From positions 43,832,014 through 43,896,013 of the forward strand of contig CP141144.1 in assembly GCA_035235625.1 (NCBI GenBank): 64,000 bases of DNA, read 5' to 3'. Origin of the DNA: Saururus chinensis (taxonomy: Eukaryota > Streptophyta > Magnoliopsida > Piperales > Saururaceae). A program made the position numbers and the translations under genes. Below are positions 12,411-25,135 of this stretch, piece after piece; positions within the stretch are counted from its first letter, which is position 1; each line of letters starts with the position of its first letter. A model generated the notes under the pieces. The model was not told the origin of the DNA and did no database searches. It saw only the letters and a list, made by a program, of their open reading frames with translations.

Positions 12411-12475
12411 CACGACTGCTCCACGGCTCCACCCACGACTGCTCCACGGCTCCACCCACGACTGCTCCACTCCCC
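12411..12475. repeat. 23-bp tandem repeat, nearly 3 copies
   Basis: CACGACTGCTCCACGGCTCC is repeated with a period of 23 bases (CACGACT starts at 12411, 12434 and 12457). Copies are nearly identical, indicating recent expansion. Confidence 0.85.
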
Positions 12476-12623
12476 GGCCTCTAGGGCAGTAGATTTTAAA
12501 CCCCCCCAAACCATCTTAAGCTCACTGCGGGTGATTTTTACAGTGTTTTGGTTGCGGATTCTACTGAAGATTTTATGTTTTGAAAGAGTAATGCCGCTTT
12601 TCCTGGTTCATTTTTTTTTTCAG

Positions 12624-12673
12624 AGAAATTGGCCAAGGAGCAAGCTTCCGTGAAGGCTGATCTCGAAGTGGCG
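12624..12673 (+). other. Exon-like segment coding for a charged helix
   Basis: A 50-base stretch follows a polypyrimidine tract plus CAG and is followed by GTAAAA. One frame reads KLAKEQASVKADLEVA, typical of a coiled-coil segment. I cannot assign it to a gene, and no partner exons were found. It may be an exon remnant brought in with the duplicated block, or chance. Confidence 0.3.
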
Positions 12674-14212
12674 GTAAAAACTGGATTCTTCTTTGATGTC
12701 CTTATTGTGTTTTCCATTTTTCTGCTCTGTATTCAGTGTTTGCCAAATGTTTTCTCACCTGTTAGATCAGTTTTTTTTTTTTTTGAGAATATTGAGAACT
12801 AGATTATGGATAAAATTTAGACTGCAGGTCTCTTTTGTTTGTCATCTTGAATTCGTATGCGTTCTTGGGTTAATCTGTCAAAGTTCGTTACTATAAAATG
12901 CATGTATGTTTTTCTCTTTGTCCTACTGAATTGTGCATTTATAGTTTGTGTCCATTGGACCTTCATACTTATTTTTTGCGATTGTTATGTGCTATTAGTA
13001 ACTTCTATATCTGACTTTATAAGTTCTGTATATCCCGGATGTGTTCTTTTTCGCTACCAGTTTTCTTCATATAGCTTCATTGTTCAATTGGAAGCATATA
13101 GTCATGATACTGATTTTTAAGGATAATGATAATAATGACAATGCTATTCTTCATTGTCTTCAATTGGCCTGCCCTGATACAGCTGCTACAAACAAGTTCG
13201 TACTATGGACTCAATATTGTTGTTCTTTAGATGCTTTGTTCATTATGCTTTGTTGCAGTGATATTTGTAGTTTTTGAAATAACTTGCTTGTAGTTTAGCA
13301 GCGTAGGCAGCCTTTGGAGCCTCTGCATGAAAAACATGTGTTCGTATTTTTTTTTATGGAGCTATTATTTTATCGAGTTAAAAATCTATCTTTTTCCATC
13401 TAATATCTGTAACTTGGATTGTTTTTTAAGATCTTTCTTCCATTGTTTTTCTGTCAGTTTGTTGTATGTTCTTTGGCCAAAGAGAAGAGATATAGTTCTT
13501 GTCTGTAATTTTGGTGCAAAATGTTGCAATCATTTCCATTTTTGTTAAGCTAATTGTTTATGTCATATATTCTGCTCTTTTTTTTACTCTTGTGTTGTTG
13601 ACTCAGTTAAATGTGTTTGTAATGTTAGATTTACTATCGCCCTATGTTGTTAGTTAGATTGCATGTAACACATTAAACCTCTATTTGTGTAAGTTTATAT
13701 CTATGGTTATCATTATTTTGTTAAAGAATGACTTGCCAATTCTCTGTTTCTTTTTGGTTTGCTCTTGTCTTGTTTATTTCTCGGCTTTGGTCAAGGATTG
13801 TAGGGATTCTTTTGTAAATTATGTCTACAAAGCGATTACAAGCGATTTTTTGTTTCTGCATGGCTTTGTGAAAATTAGCTATTAAATCTCCTAATTTGTT
13901 TATAGTTCCAGTTCTTATCTTTTTATCTCCGATAATACCTATTTTCTGTCGTAATTTGTTTGAAATATGTTTGCGTATGAATACTAGTGTTCCCTGTGCA
14001 ACATCATCAGCCCCATTTTCTTCTTCCCTTCCCCTTGTTCTTCCTCTGTTTTGAATTTAACAATGGGAAAGGCTTTTGTTCGTGGCGGTAATGGTATAGT
14101 TGTTGAGGCATAATTTAGTATTCATAAGGACCTCTTAAGCACTTCAAGTACATACAAAGCTGAGAATGGCTGCAATTAGATTGGCTATCTTGGTTCTTGT
14201 GCTTACTCACCA

Positions 14213-14516
14213 AATGGTGCAAAGCCAGAGATTGTCTGTCAATCAGCTGCTTTTCGTCCAAGTATTTGGGGAGATTACTTTCTTAAGGTCTCCCATGATG
14301 AATAGGTAAGAAGATGGTGAAGATTGGTAGACTGTTATATCTCTAAGTTTTAGTTAATTTTTTTGCTTATGTTATCTGCTTCAATGATGCAGAAGCTTGA
14401 TGCGTGGAGCAGTAGGTCTGGTGAGGGAGAAAGTGCTTATAATGCTCCGCAGCACAGAGGGGCTAGAGAAGCTTGATTTGATTGATACCCTTTACTTATC
14501 TAACTATGCGTTATAG
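14213..14516 (+). pseudogene. Terpene synthase N-terminal fragment
   Basis: The first part translates to NGAKPEIVCQSAAFRPSIWG and continues DYFLK, matching the conserved start of plant terpene synthases (the RRSA...PSIWGD region; here CQSA). An intron-like stretch follows, with a GTAAG donor at 14306 and a GCAG acceptor at 14390-14393. The continuation reads LVREKVLIMLRSTEGLEKLD and then LIDTLYL, the next conserved block (the 'LIDT' region) of the same family. Reading from LDAWSS into this block needs a frame change, and the catalytic C-terminal domain with the DDXXD motif is absent. It is therefore a broken N-terminal piece, not a working enzyme. Confidence 0.7.
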
Positions 14517-14819
14517 ATTAGTCTTTTTATGTATATCTATGTACTATTGTTTAAACTTTTTTTTATTATCTTATTGTGCACTGATATTTATTTTTACTTA
14601 TCCAACTAAGATTTGGGGATTAATATTTTATATCTTTGTGTTTAGATGAATGCTAGATTCTGTCGTGAATTCTATCGTGTATTCTGTCTTGCATTCTAAA
14701 AATCTTGGATTTTGGTCTGTATTCTGAAATTAGGCGTCTCCAATGCAGGATTTTGGTTTGCATTTTGAAATCAAGAATTTGAAATGCAGCAGTCTAAAAT
14801 ACAGAGCAACTAACGCCCT

Positions 14820-14979
14820 GTTTTTGTGAAAAAGCAATACACCGGTTCCTCCCCTCTGTCTTCTCCTTTCCCACCTCTGGGATCCTTTTCAAATCTTCCA
14901 CTGCCCCATTTTAGAAACTGTCAAAACACCTGAAATCTGCTTCAGGATCTCTCCATCAACTTCCTGCATCCCGCCAAAG
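14820..14979 (+). promoter_or_regulatory. Leader/5' UTR of syntaxin, downstream copy
   Basis: Homologous to the upstream copy at 11970-12140 through CTTCCTGCATCCCGCC just before the start codon. It is the best candidate for the immediate 5' UTR of the coding gene. No convincing TATA box was seen directly upstream. Confidence 0.4.
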
Positions 14980-17900
14980 ATGAACGACCTTCTAACGGTA
15001 AATGGATTTTTCAGCGTGTTAATTATTTTATTTACTATGCACTTGAACCAGATTCAAATTGGTTTTAATCTGAATTTTTGCCTTGACTTGATAGTCATTG
15101 TATAAGAATCCTCTTCCATATTTGTTTTTTTGTGATTTTGTTGCTGATATATAAGGACTCTGTTTCTGTATCCTCTGATTTCTTATATATATATATATAT
15201 ATATATGTGAAAACTGATATTGTCGTCCTGATTATCTTTTGCAGGACTCCTTTGAGATACCTAGAGGCCAAGCTTCACAAGCTTCAAGAGATGGAGATAT
15301 TGAAATGGGAAGGCAAGCACCAACAAATCCAGCGGATCTTGGGTTGGAAGGGTTTTTCAAACAGGTAGATATTATTGTTAATTGCGTCCATCTAATTAAG
15401 AATGCCAGAATGAAATTCATGTTTCTGTTTTATGTCAGGTGCAAGAGATTGAGAAGCTACTTGATAAGCTTTCCAAGCTATTAAAAAAGCTCCAGGTGCT
15501 TTTTTTGCTATAAGATGGTTTTGAGCGTACCATTCTATTGACACCATAAACTTCTTAAGCTATCTTTCTTCCTTTTTATGAGTTTAAATCATTTTAAGAG
15601 CAAAAAGGATTAGAATTTCTCCGAAACTCTAGTGAAACAAATTGTTAACATGACTGAAGTATCATTTGTTATGGTGTAGGAAGCAAATGAGGAGTCAAAG
15701 GCTGTTACCAAGGCTGCTTCGATGAAAGGTGGTCACATTTCTACATTTTTACTTTTCCATTTATGTAGAGTTTTCTGGTCTAGTCCGTATCTTAAGGGTT
15801 ATAGCAAATGGTTCAATAAATTGTCAAATTAATGATTACTAGCAGAGGATTGCTTTTGAATGAGCAATATGTTTTAATGCTAAATGTTGGAATTAAGGGG
15901 AGCCTCATAATATGTGGTGGCTCTGTGTATGCACCCTGGAGCTGTAGTTGTTGGTCAAATATGGATGGATTTGTTTGTGAATCTCCAGTTTTAACAATCA
16001 TCCACTGAAAATGGAACTGCTGACCAGCATATTCTACTGTAAGTGCTTGCAATGAATATCACTCCATGTGTTTGCCATTCTCAGTACCACCTCACTTGTT
16101 CTCAACACTTAAAGCCTATCCTTAGGCGGATAGATATCAGATATACTTCTTATGAATAGATGACCTTATATATGGCCAAACTTAGGTTTGGGAATTGGTT
16201 TAGTAGTTAGTACTCACATGGTTTGAAGCTTTCTAAGGGGCTGTTTAGATGGCAATCCACTCTTGTCTCAAATCAAGATTCATACAAATTCAATAAGCTA
16301 ATCCCAAATTCTGTAGTGAATGAAAATCTCCTTTGGTAATGCATGTTCTGAATCTGATATGCTTTGTAATTAGATTAGCTTTAGTAGGCTTATTGCTGAT
16401 TTGATTGGGCTTATTGCTTATGCTTAATTTTTTAGTGACTAGTAATTGTAGGCCGTTGGATTAGGTTAAGATCCCTTTTTTTATGTATCTGGGCCCACTA
16501 GAGGTCAGGGTATGTAAACAGAGGTTTACGTCCAATGAAACATTCATTGAGCAGTTAACCGTAATCCTTCTCGTCTCCTTCTCTCGTCTCTTCTCTCTGT
16601 GCCTCCTCTTTGCACCAGACAGGGTGCACATCAGAATCAAATAATTTAGCCTGGAACGCACAATATGATTTAGTCAGATATAAATGCTGATTGTACCCTT
16701 AGACGCACATTATCGAACTTTGAGCTACTATTATGCCTTAGAGAAGATTATCCCCTTGGACTCGGAAGTGCTATTTGCCCTAAAAATAATGGTTTTCTTT
16801 TTGCTATCTAATACTTCTTTGCATTTGTGTAGTTTTACAAGTACTTCTAGGATATTTGCAGTTTGATTCACTCGGTTAAAGTGTCTGAATTCTGATCTAT
16901 TTTGTCTGCTAAAATCAGTAATGAATTATCTATCAATATATGCAGCAGTTCCACTAATATGTCAAAAGAATTTTGAATTTGTTTTGGGTATGGTCTCAGA
17001 GATAATTGAGTGAAATCTTTGTTCATACTTTTTGTTTTGTTGTTATAGTTTATAGGACATGACTTGAAGTCAAATATGTGTAAAATTTAAGTTAAAAGAA
17101 TAAATAGAAAAAGATAACCTAAATGAATATCAAAGAATATTATTTAATTGGAGAAGGATTATCAATCAAGTGAAATTTTAGGCCTATATATAAATACTAT
17201 GCATTTCATTTAGACCAAATGGAATAAAAAGGATTGAAGAAGTGCCTATGTTCTGTATCAATAATTTCATATTTGTATCATCAATCTTTTCTTGCCAAAA
17301 CCAATTTATGCATTTAACAATTTCATAAAATGTTAATTGCGCATGTTATCTGTCAATAATTTACTTGTTCTGTTTCAATATGAAAAAGAAAAGTAACCAG
17401 TAATTCTCATCTTATTGGAGTAAAAGCTCATTATTAATTGTGTTTCTCATCTTTTTGGGCCTACAATAATTAATTAGTTATCAATGTTTTCATTTTCGAA
17501 CTGGTTTGTAAACTGTTGGTTTTATGATTAAACTACTTTGCCATTGTGTGTGTGTGTGTGTAGTCTTCTATCTTGAATTTGTGAGATCCCACTTTGCCAT
17601 TCATCTTGATAAGGATATTCTTTTTTTGATTCTTCTGTGTGTCGTTCACATATTTAGTCATTAAAGACAATTCTATTTCTCTTTCACTGGAAAGAACTTG
17701 TGTTAGCTATTTAGTTTCTCAATTCCTTGCAGCAATAAAGCAACGTATGGAGAAAGACATTGATGAAGTGGGAAAAGTTGCACGGACCGCAAAAGCAAAG
17801 TTTGAAGCTCTGGACAAAGATGTATTTTTTGTTATAATTGCATTAGTCATCTATTGGGTGTTATTTACACTGAATGTAACAATCTGTTCTGTGCAGAACT

Positions 17901-20900
17901 TGACAAATAGACAGAAGCCTGGATGTGGACCAGGAACAGGTGTGGATCGATCGAGGACTTCAACAACCAAGTAATCTTTCAGTATCAATTTTTGTTCGTT
18001 TTTCCCCTACTCATTGGCATGATATAAGAAAAGTTATTGGTAATGCTGGCTTTTTGAGTGGAACTAGAAAATAGAACCATTCTTAATTTCCATCATTAGA
18101 AGGGGTGCAACCCAGTTCAGGTCCAACTGGAGCCTGGCTGACACAACTCTACAATTTTCAAGTGTGAGCGAAGGTTATTTAGAGTTTGGATTGTGATAGG
18201 CATTGAAAATTCCAACAAGTTCCAATTTGGTTTTTGATTTGATATTTTCTTTTCAGTCTCTAGTGCAGGGCCTGAATTTAAACCTATTGTGCAAGTCTAC
18301 AACACCTTTTTGCAACAGGAAACCACACACTAATGAGCGCTATCACATTTTTTTGGTTCTATTTTATATGGCTTATCCTGCTTGAAGTGGCCTCAAATGT
18401 TTAAATTTCAAGATGCCCAAAGTCCTGTCCAAGCATATCACATTGTAAAAGTTGGTTTATTTATGTTGAGTCTAGGTTACAAATTTACAATATATGAGGG
18501 TTTGGTGTATGATAGGATAACCTGAGCAGGTTTAATTCTAAGGACTTTGCCTCTTTGCAGGGCTGAATGTGCTTTTAAGAGGTAGAAATCCTTAATTAGT
18601 GTGATTCCCTATGTTAATACCGTTTTGTTTTAAAAAATAACTCTCTTTTAAACAACTTAAAAGTTGTCTCCTCCTATTATCCAAATCTCTATTCATGGTT
18701 TGGAAACTTGTATATAATTGGGACTTATTTTATAACACAAGTTCAGGAATTTTTTTTGCTCTGTGGTTAATGTTGTCTTTACTATAAATATCTTATTGGT
18801 GAAGTTAGAAAATTTATAGCTTTTGTGTATCTTATAAAAAATATTTTGTCTTTGCAGTGCTTTGAAGAAGAAGTTCAAGGATAGGATGTCAGAATTTCAG
18901 GTAGTTTTGCATGATATCTTGCTTTTAATCATTTTGAAGTTGAGAGAAGAAATTAGTGGTGGAGTCAGAAATCACTGTATTTTCGTAGTTGAATTGCACT
19001 ATCTTGAAATAGGATGAACGAGTGGATTCTGCATGTAAGGGCAGTTTCAGGATAGCTTTAGAAATCTAATCCGACTTCACATTGGAATAATTTGCTGCTG
19101 ATCTCAATTCTAGCCCAATAGAGATTTCAGGACTGTGCTATTTTGCTGATGTACAAAGCCTTCTTTCATATCTATTGTTCTGAAGCTTACCCAATTTTGC
19201 AGACTCTGAGAGAAACTATTCATGAAGAGTATCGTGAAGTTATTGAGAGAAGGGTATTCACAGGTCTGTGTGATCCTCTACTGTAGTAGGTTAAGCTGTC
19301 CGCCATTGATCTTGTCATTGATTTGTTTCTTTTTATTTTGTTATTTGTTATGGATTTCTTGGAGCACAGTAACTGGTGTTAGAGCCGATGAACAGGTGTG
19401 ATTATCTCTTCTCAGAATGGTCTGAGTTGTCCATCTATATGGTTCTATCTGTATAAAGTTTACTGCATTTTGTACTGATAACTATCTCAGTGATCCATAT
19501 ATTTAAATTTGTTGCATTCTTCTGCAGACGATTGATCACTTGATGGAGACCGGAGATGGAGAGCAGATATTCCAGCGAGCAATTCAGGAGCAGGGCCGAG
19601 GCCAGGTTTGATTTTTTGTGTTTTCTTGGTTTGCTCTCTTTTCTAGCTGGCATTACTGAGAGAATGCCCTTAGAATTTTGAGTAACTGCTCCAAATCTTC
19701 TCAAGGCTTTTGCATACAAATCAAGTTGATGTAGTAATTTGCTAATTTGTGATTGAAGGATTAAGTTCTAACCATGGATTTTTTAACCAAGAAACAAAAA
19801 ATTCACGGTCTGCATGAAACCATAAATCTTTGACTTTTGATGTTTTTTTGGGCCAAGAAAGTGGTAAGAGCAACCAACCAACGTAATAATAAAGAAGAAA
19901 AATGCTCAAATTTTGATGTTGCTCAGTGTCTTTTTTTCACTTCCCCCTGTTCCAGATTATAATTGTAATCCACTCAACATTCATCTTAGTTTATCATATT
20001 CTATCAGTGTAATACTAGAACCGAATTCCTGAGCAAAAAAAAAAAAAAAGCTAGAATCCAATTAAATATTCAAATTACTTAATAGTGGCTTGCATTGTAG
20101 GTAATGGACACCCTTGCAGAAATACAAGAGCGCCATGGTGCAGTGAAAGAAATGGAAAGAAAGCTTCTGGAACTGCAGCAGGTAGTTTGGCCTTTGGCAC
20201 CACGTTGTTACATATTGAATACTAGATGTAAAAGAAAAAGTTCATGTAAAACCGCTTTTCAGTTCTACTTTTATTTCAATTGAGATTTACTATATGATTA
20301 TTGTGGTATGCAGATTTTTCTAGACATGGCAGTCCTGGTAGATGCTCAGGGTGAGATGCTGGACAACATTGAATCCCAGGTATCATTAGGTTTTTTCTTT
20401 TATGGCAATAAGGCCCAGAACTTTTATTGTTCTTCTGAAGATTTTCTCTCTAATTCAATATTTATTGTGATAAAAAAAATGGAAAAAATTTAAAACAATG
20501 TGTTGGAATTAAGAAAGTGTAACAAAAATTGTTGACTTGAAGCATTATCTGCTTTCTGTGGACTTCAGCTATTGCTATTTATAAAGTTTAATTTCGTTTT
20601 CTGAGCCAAAAAAGGTGTTATTTTGTTTATTTTTCATTCTGGCTACCCGTAAGTTAGCAAAATGGAATGAAGATTATGTCAATGTGTCCCGTTAAGCACT
20701 TCAGTTTAAAAGTAGTTTAAGAAATGCCCGTGTGTTAATGGTTTAATGAAGGGGATATTATGCTGGGTGGGCTGCTAACTTGAACCGTATGTTTGGATCC
20801 CTAATTTATTTATTTTTTGTCATGACCATGCCTTCAATTGCTTTTGTGTGTCATAATCTACTCACGACCTCTGGTTATGTTTAGGGCGGTCACTCATTTC

Positions 20901-21146
20901 TGTTTGCCCTATTTTGAAGTCAATAAATTTTGTAAATATTGACTCATCTTATGAGAAACTATTTTCCATCATCATCAGGTATCTAGTTCTGTTGACCACA
21001 TCCAATCAGGCACGACAGCACTCCACAAGGCAAAGAAGCTGCAAAGAAATTCTCGGAAATGGATGTGCATTGCCATCTTAATACTCCTAGTTATAGTGGC
21101 CATTATTCTTGGAGTAACTAGGCCATGGGCCAAGAATGGTGCTTAG
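14980..21146 (+). CDS. SYP132: Plasma-membrane syntaxin (Qa-SNARE), SYP131/SYP132 type
   Basis: Thirteen exons join into 309 residues: 14980-14997, 15245-15364, 15439-15495, 15680-15728, 17733-17821, 17897-17970, 18858-18900, 19203-19263, 19370-19395, 19528-19605, 20101-20181, 20314-20379 and 20979-21146. All introns are GT-AG and phases agree. The protein starts MNDLL, as in SYP13 syntaxins, and its length fits the family (about 300). Residues 40-150 form the N-terminal helical (Habc) region. The SNARE helix spans about 206-268, with the zero-layer glutamine in VDAQGEML (about residue 244). A hydrophobic anchor at about 283-301 leaves a short tail. Such Qa-SNAREs drive vesicle fusion at the plasma membrane. 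Intron 4 is about 2 kb. The 5' end is duplicated upstream. I infer SYP132 rather than SYP131 only weakly; the family call is firm. Confidence 0.92.
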
Positions 21147-21331
21147 GGACCGGTCACCAATGCCTTTGTACAATAATAGTAGAGTGCATATGTGAGTAGA
21201 GTTTACGAATCACTGTTCTTTTTTTTTTTTGCTGGCACTAAGAACCACTGTTATTATTTGTTTCGCGTTTCTCAATTTTTTCTAGAGAAAATTGTTTGTA
21301 ATATGCCATTCTCCAAATATGTGTGCTTCAA

Positions 21332-21337
21332 AATAAA
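21332..21337 (+). terminator. Polyadenylation signal candidate for syntaxin
   Basis: AATAAA lies 186 bases after the syntaxin stop codon, a normal distance for a plant 3' UTR. It is assigned by position only. Confidence 0.4.
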
Positions 21338-22339
21338 ATACAGGTTGACATGCGAATTTCATTTTTTCAATTGAAGTTATATTATTGCAAAATTTAAGAC
21401 TTATGGTTACTAATTTAGGAAAGGATGAGAAGTTTGCCACCCTTTTTTTAACAAGCCCACCCTTCTAACACAGTTTGTAAATATATACTATCCTTGGATA
21501 TCTACACGATAGTCATCTATTGACTATATATAAGTGAGGTGGGCACACGAGGTATAAATTGGTGGGTGGGTGGGCACGGGATCTTGGGAAAGGGGAAAAT
21601 GTATGGTAATCTTTGTAACTCATTTTTGGTTATGTTATGTTTAAGTTGTTTAATATTAATCCAATTATTCTCTACAAACTTGAAATCATCATTTAATAAC
21701 CACGTCTTGAAATCTAAAACAAGAAAATAACTTTTTCTATGCCTTTCTCAAAATTAATCAATAGAGGACCATGCTTTATTATAGAGAACTCCATCAAGGT
21801 TCTCATAAATTCTGCTTTGGGCACTTTGCTTATTGGTCCAAGTAAACTTAAGACCGGAGAAACCCGAATCAGAACATCATTAATAAAAGCATTGAAATAA
21901 GTCATCACTATTGTCCGCCAATAGAGGTATGCAAGTTTCTAAGTTCTGTCCATAATGATTCCCTGTCCACACTCGAGCACTTAGCATAATTAATCAGTAT
22001 ATTAACTCCATCCACATTCAAAGTAAGGCAGTGTTTATATATAAAAAATGGAGAGAGGCTACCGTCAGTTCCAAGAGAAAATACAGATTTTATTACCCTT
22101 ATCATTTGAATAAACAGTCGACAAGCCCAGCAACTTAGCTATCTTTTGATCCTTACTAATCTGAATAAAAGGTTCTAGAATTGCTAAAAAACCAATGGAA
22201 TGCTAAACCAATAGAATTTAAAGTTAGAAAAATGGTTAAACAAGGTTGATTTCAAAGGTAGAAAAATGGCTAAACAAGGTTGATCTCACATAGACTTGAA
22301 ATCGAAAAATTAAATTTAATTTGACTTAAGTAAACCCTA
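21338..22339. other. Intergenic, AT-rich
   Basis: No gene or transposon end is recognised between the syntaxin 3' end and the CACTA-like array. Short ORFs lack motifs. Confidence 0.45.
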
Positions 22340-25135
22340 ATTATGTATATTTGTGATGCAAAGAAGCATGCATCATAAATAGTTTCATTAAAAAAAAATT
22401 AATTTAACCCTCTTTCTCTCTTCTCTCCCTCTCTATGTCTTCTATCGCTCTCCCCTCTCTCTAGACTCCTCTCTCTCTCTCTCTGCTCTCCCCTCTCTTT
22501 TTTCTCTCTCCCTCTCTATTCTCTCTCTCCTATCTCTCTATTAAACATTATATATTATTTAAAAAATGATGTATTTGAACTTATAGATATATGTGTTGCA
22601 AATATACTATGCATTTGTGAAGCATATAACTATGCATAGCAAATAAATTATGTCGACACATAGAAATATGCATCGCAAATACTTGTATTTTTTAAAAGAT
22701 CTCCTCTCTCACTTCTCTGTCTCGTCTCTTTCTCTCTCCACTTCTCTCTACTCTCTGTTCTCTCTCTCCTCTCCCTCTTTTCTATCTCTCCCTCTGTCTC
22801 ACTCCTCTCTCTCTCTTTATTAAGTATTACATATATATTATTTTAAAAAATATTTTAGCGATGCATAAAAAATATGCATTGCAAATAGTTATTTTTTTAA
22901 AATTGCCTCTCTCTCTTTCTCTCTCTACTCTCTCTTTTCTCTCCCCTCTCTCTCATCTCTCTCTTTATTAAATATTATGTATATTATTAAAACAAATATA
23001 GTATTTGCGATGCATAGATATATGCGTCGCAAATTCACAAGGTATTTGTGACGCATAAAAATGTGTCACAAATACTAATATATATATATATATATTTAAA
23101 TATAATCTCTCTCTCGCTCTCTCCCCCTTTGTTTCTCCCCCTCTCTCCCTCTATGTCTCTCTCACCCATCTCTCTTCTCTCTCCCTGTCACGACCCAGAT
23201 TTTTCGAAAACCCTTTTTAAATAAAAGATACGTGATAAATCACAATATTTTTTTTTTCAATATTTCTGACTACTCTAACTTATTGAACCGGACCCAGTTC
23301 AGAGAGTATGTTTTTTTTTTAATTAGACTGAACTGAATCGGGTTGGGTAACCCGACCTAGTCTAGTGATGATTCACATCGCAGGTCATCTTCCCCCGCAA
23401 CCGGCCAAAGGCTGCCTAGCCTTTGGCGGTGCCGCCTGTACTGCTGCAGAGGGGGGGTGGCCCCAGGCTTTCGGATTGCAGGAGCACGCCGGAATTGACG
23501 GTGTTGGTCCAACAACCTTCTGGTGGCTGGCTAATGGACAAAAGGTAACTTTGTTTTTTGAAACTGTGTAGTGGAGCCACCGCGGCCATGGCCTGCGTAG
23601 CCGGGGCAAGCGCGGCCACGGCAGGTGCAAGCATGGCCAGCGCGGTCAGTGCCTTATTTTTTAACAGTGGCTCGCACAGTGGCAGCAAGACCTGCCGCCG
23701 GTGGGTCACCCCCTGTCGCTTTTGTCCTACGACTGGGTTTCTAGCTGGAAGATTACCGGCCAGCCAATGGCAACCCAACAATTTTTTTAGAATCACTGTT
23801 CATTGTAATTACGAAACAGTGACTATTATTCAACGTAATTACATGAACAGTGATTACAAAAATTACTATTACACAACAATTGCATAAATTATGTCAAATT
23901 ACATAATAAAATCTTCACTAATATCGATTCGAAGACAAAGACAATGATCCTATCCTAATTGCTGGTTTGTCATCGATCCACCGCCGCCAGAGCCTCGCCG
24001 TCCACTACCTTCTCCGCCCTCCTTTGCCCCCCGCCCCCCCCTCCAAAGACCCCCCTAATTATGCCATAAGCATCCTTTTTATAAGCTTGGGGATTAGGGT
24101 TCCTAATCCCCTTACAAGTTGGGCCAACCCTCCTCCTTTAGGTAACCTAATTGGGCTGCTAAAAGTTAATTTCAAAACTCAAATTAGTCAGGCCAACAAA
24201 AAATTAGGTAAATAGGCCATATACGACATATTCAACTTCGAAAAATCATATCTCCCTCGTTCGAACTTTGATTCGCGCGTTCTTAGTGGCGTTTCAAATA
24301 TCTTCTTGTATACTTTCTAACCACATAGGTTTTAGCAACAAATTATATCTATTGAATAAGTTATTCTACTAATAAGCTCAATGGGTCAAATAACTTAATT
24401 TCCATGTATTTATTTTTGAATCCTAAGGAAAATTTGGGATATTACACTCCCCCCCCTCTCTCTTTCTCTCTCTCACACTCTCTCCCCTCTCTCTGTCTCC
24501 CCCCTCTTCTCACTCTCTTTATTTAATCTTATATATATTGTTTTAAAAAATATTATATTTGTGATGCATACATTTGTGCATGGAAAATATACTACGTATT
24601 TGCGATACATACATCTATGCGTCGCAACACATAGAAATATGCATAACTAATACTAGTATTTTTTTTAAATCTCCTCTCTCTCCTCTCCGCTCTTTCTCCC
24701 TCCTTTCTCTCTCTCTCTCTCTCTCCTCTCTCTTTCTCGCTCTCTCTCTTCTCTCTCCCCTCTCTCTTCTCTCTCTCGCTCTCTCTTCTCTCTCTATATT
24801 AAATATTTATATTATTTAAAAAATTGTTGTATTTACAACACATAGGTGTATGCATTGCAATTGAGATGCTTCGAAAAAAGCATCACAAATAAAATAATTT
24901 TTAAAACTTTTTATGTAGTATTCATTATGTTTACATTTGACTGTTTGCAACATTTATCTATAAATGTCACAAATAGTAATTTTTTAACTTATTTTTTTGC
25001 AACATTTTTTTAAAACGTCGCAAATAGTACTACTATTTGATACACTTTTTAGCATTGCGAATGGTAGTTTTAACCGACATTTTTTATTGTGTCGCTAATA
25101 AAGGCATCGCTAATAGTCTTTTTTGTTGTTGTTGT
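22340..25135. mobile_element. CACTA-like element, degenerate, interrupted by a solo LTR
   Basis: Contains repeated inverted words such as GCGATGCATAGATATATGCG and TTGCAAATA/TTTGCGAC variants, alternating with long CT-rich tracts (22400-22540, 22700-22820, 22900-22970, 23100-23185, 24450-24520, 24670-24800). The right end, TCGCTAATAGTCTTTTTTG followed by TTGTTGTTGTG, resembles the terminus TTTTTGTTGTAGTG of the complete relative at 33601-35919. No left terminus was found, so the start is approximate. No transposase is encoded. Confidence 0.6.
23186..24446. mobile_element. Solo LTR (1,261 bp) nested in CACTA-like element
   Basis: Starts TGTCACGACCCAG and ends GGGATATTACA, with identical 5-bp duplications CTCCC at 23181-23185 and 24447-24451. 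There is no internal coding region or second LTR, so it is a recombination-derived solo LTR of gypsy type. Its GC-rich middle produces meaningless overlapping ORFs on both strands at about 23365-23890. Confidence 0.88.

Larger units (their letters stand above)
12251..14212. other. Spacer between the two syntaxin 5' copies
   Basis: T-rich, intron-like sequence with no complete gene. It contains a 23-bp tandem repeat at 12411-12475, a possible short exon at 12624-12673 and, at its end, the terpene synthase fragment. If transcription starts at the upstream copy, all of this would be intron. Confidence 0.45.

Noticed and set aside
23365..23887. Alanine-rich ORFs on both strands
   Set aside because: They lie within a solo LTR and reflect its GC-rich composition.
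24257..24275. GTTCGAAC-like sequence as a tRNA T-arm
   Set aside because: No acceptor stem, D-arm or anticodon arm could be found around it, and it lies in a solo LTR.
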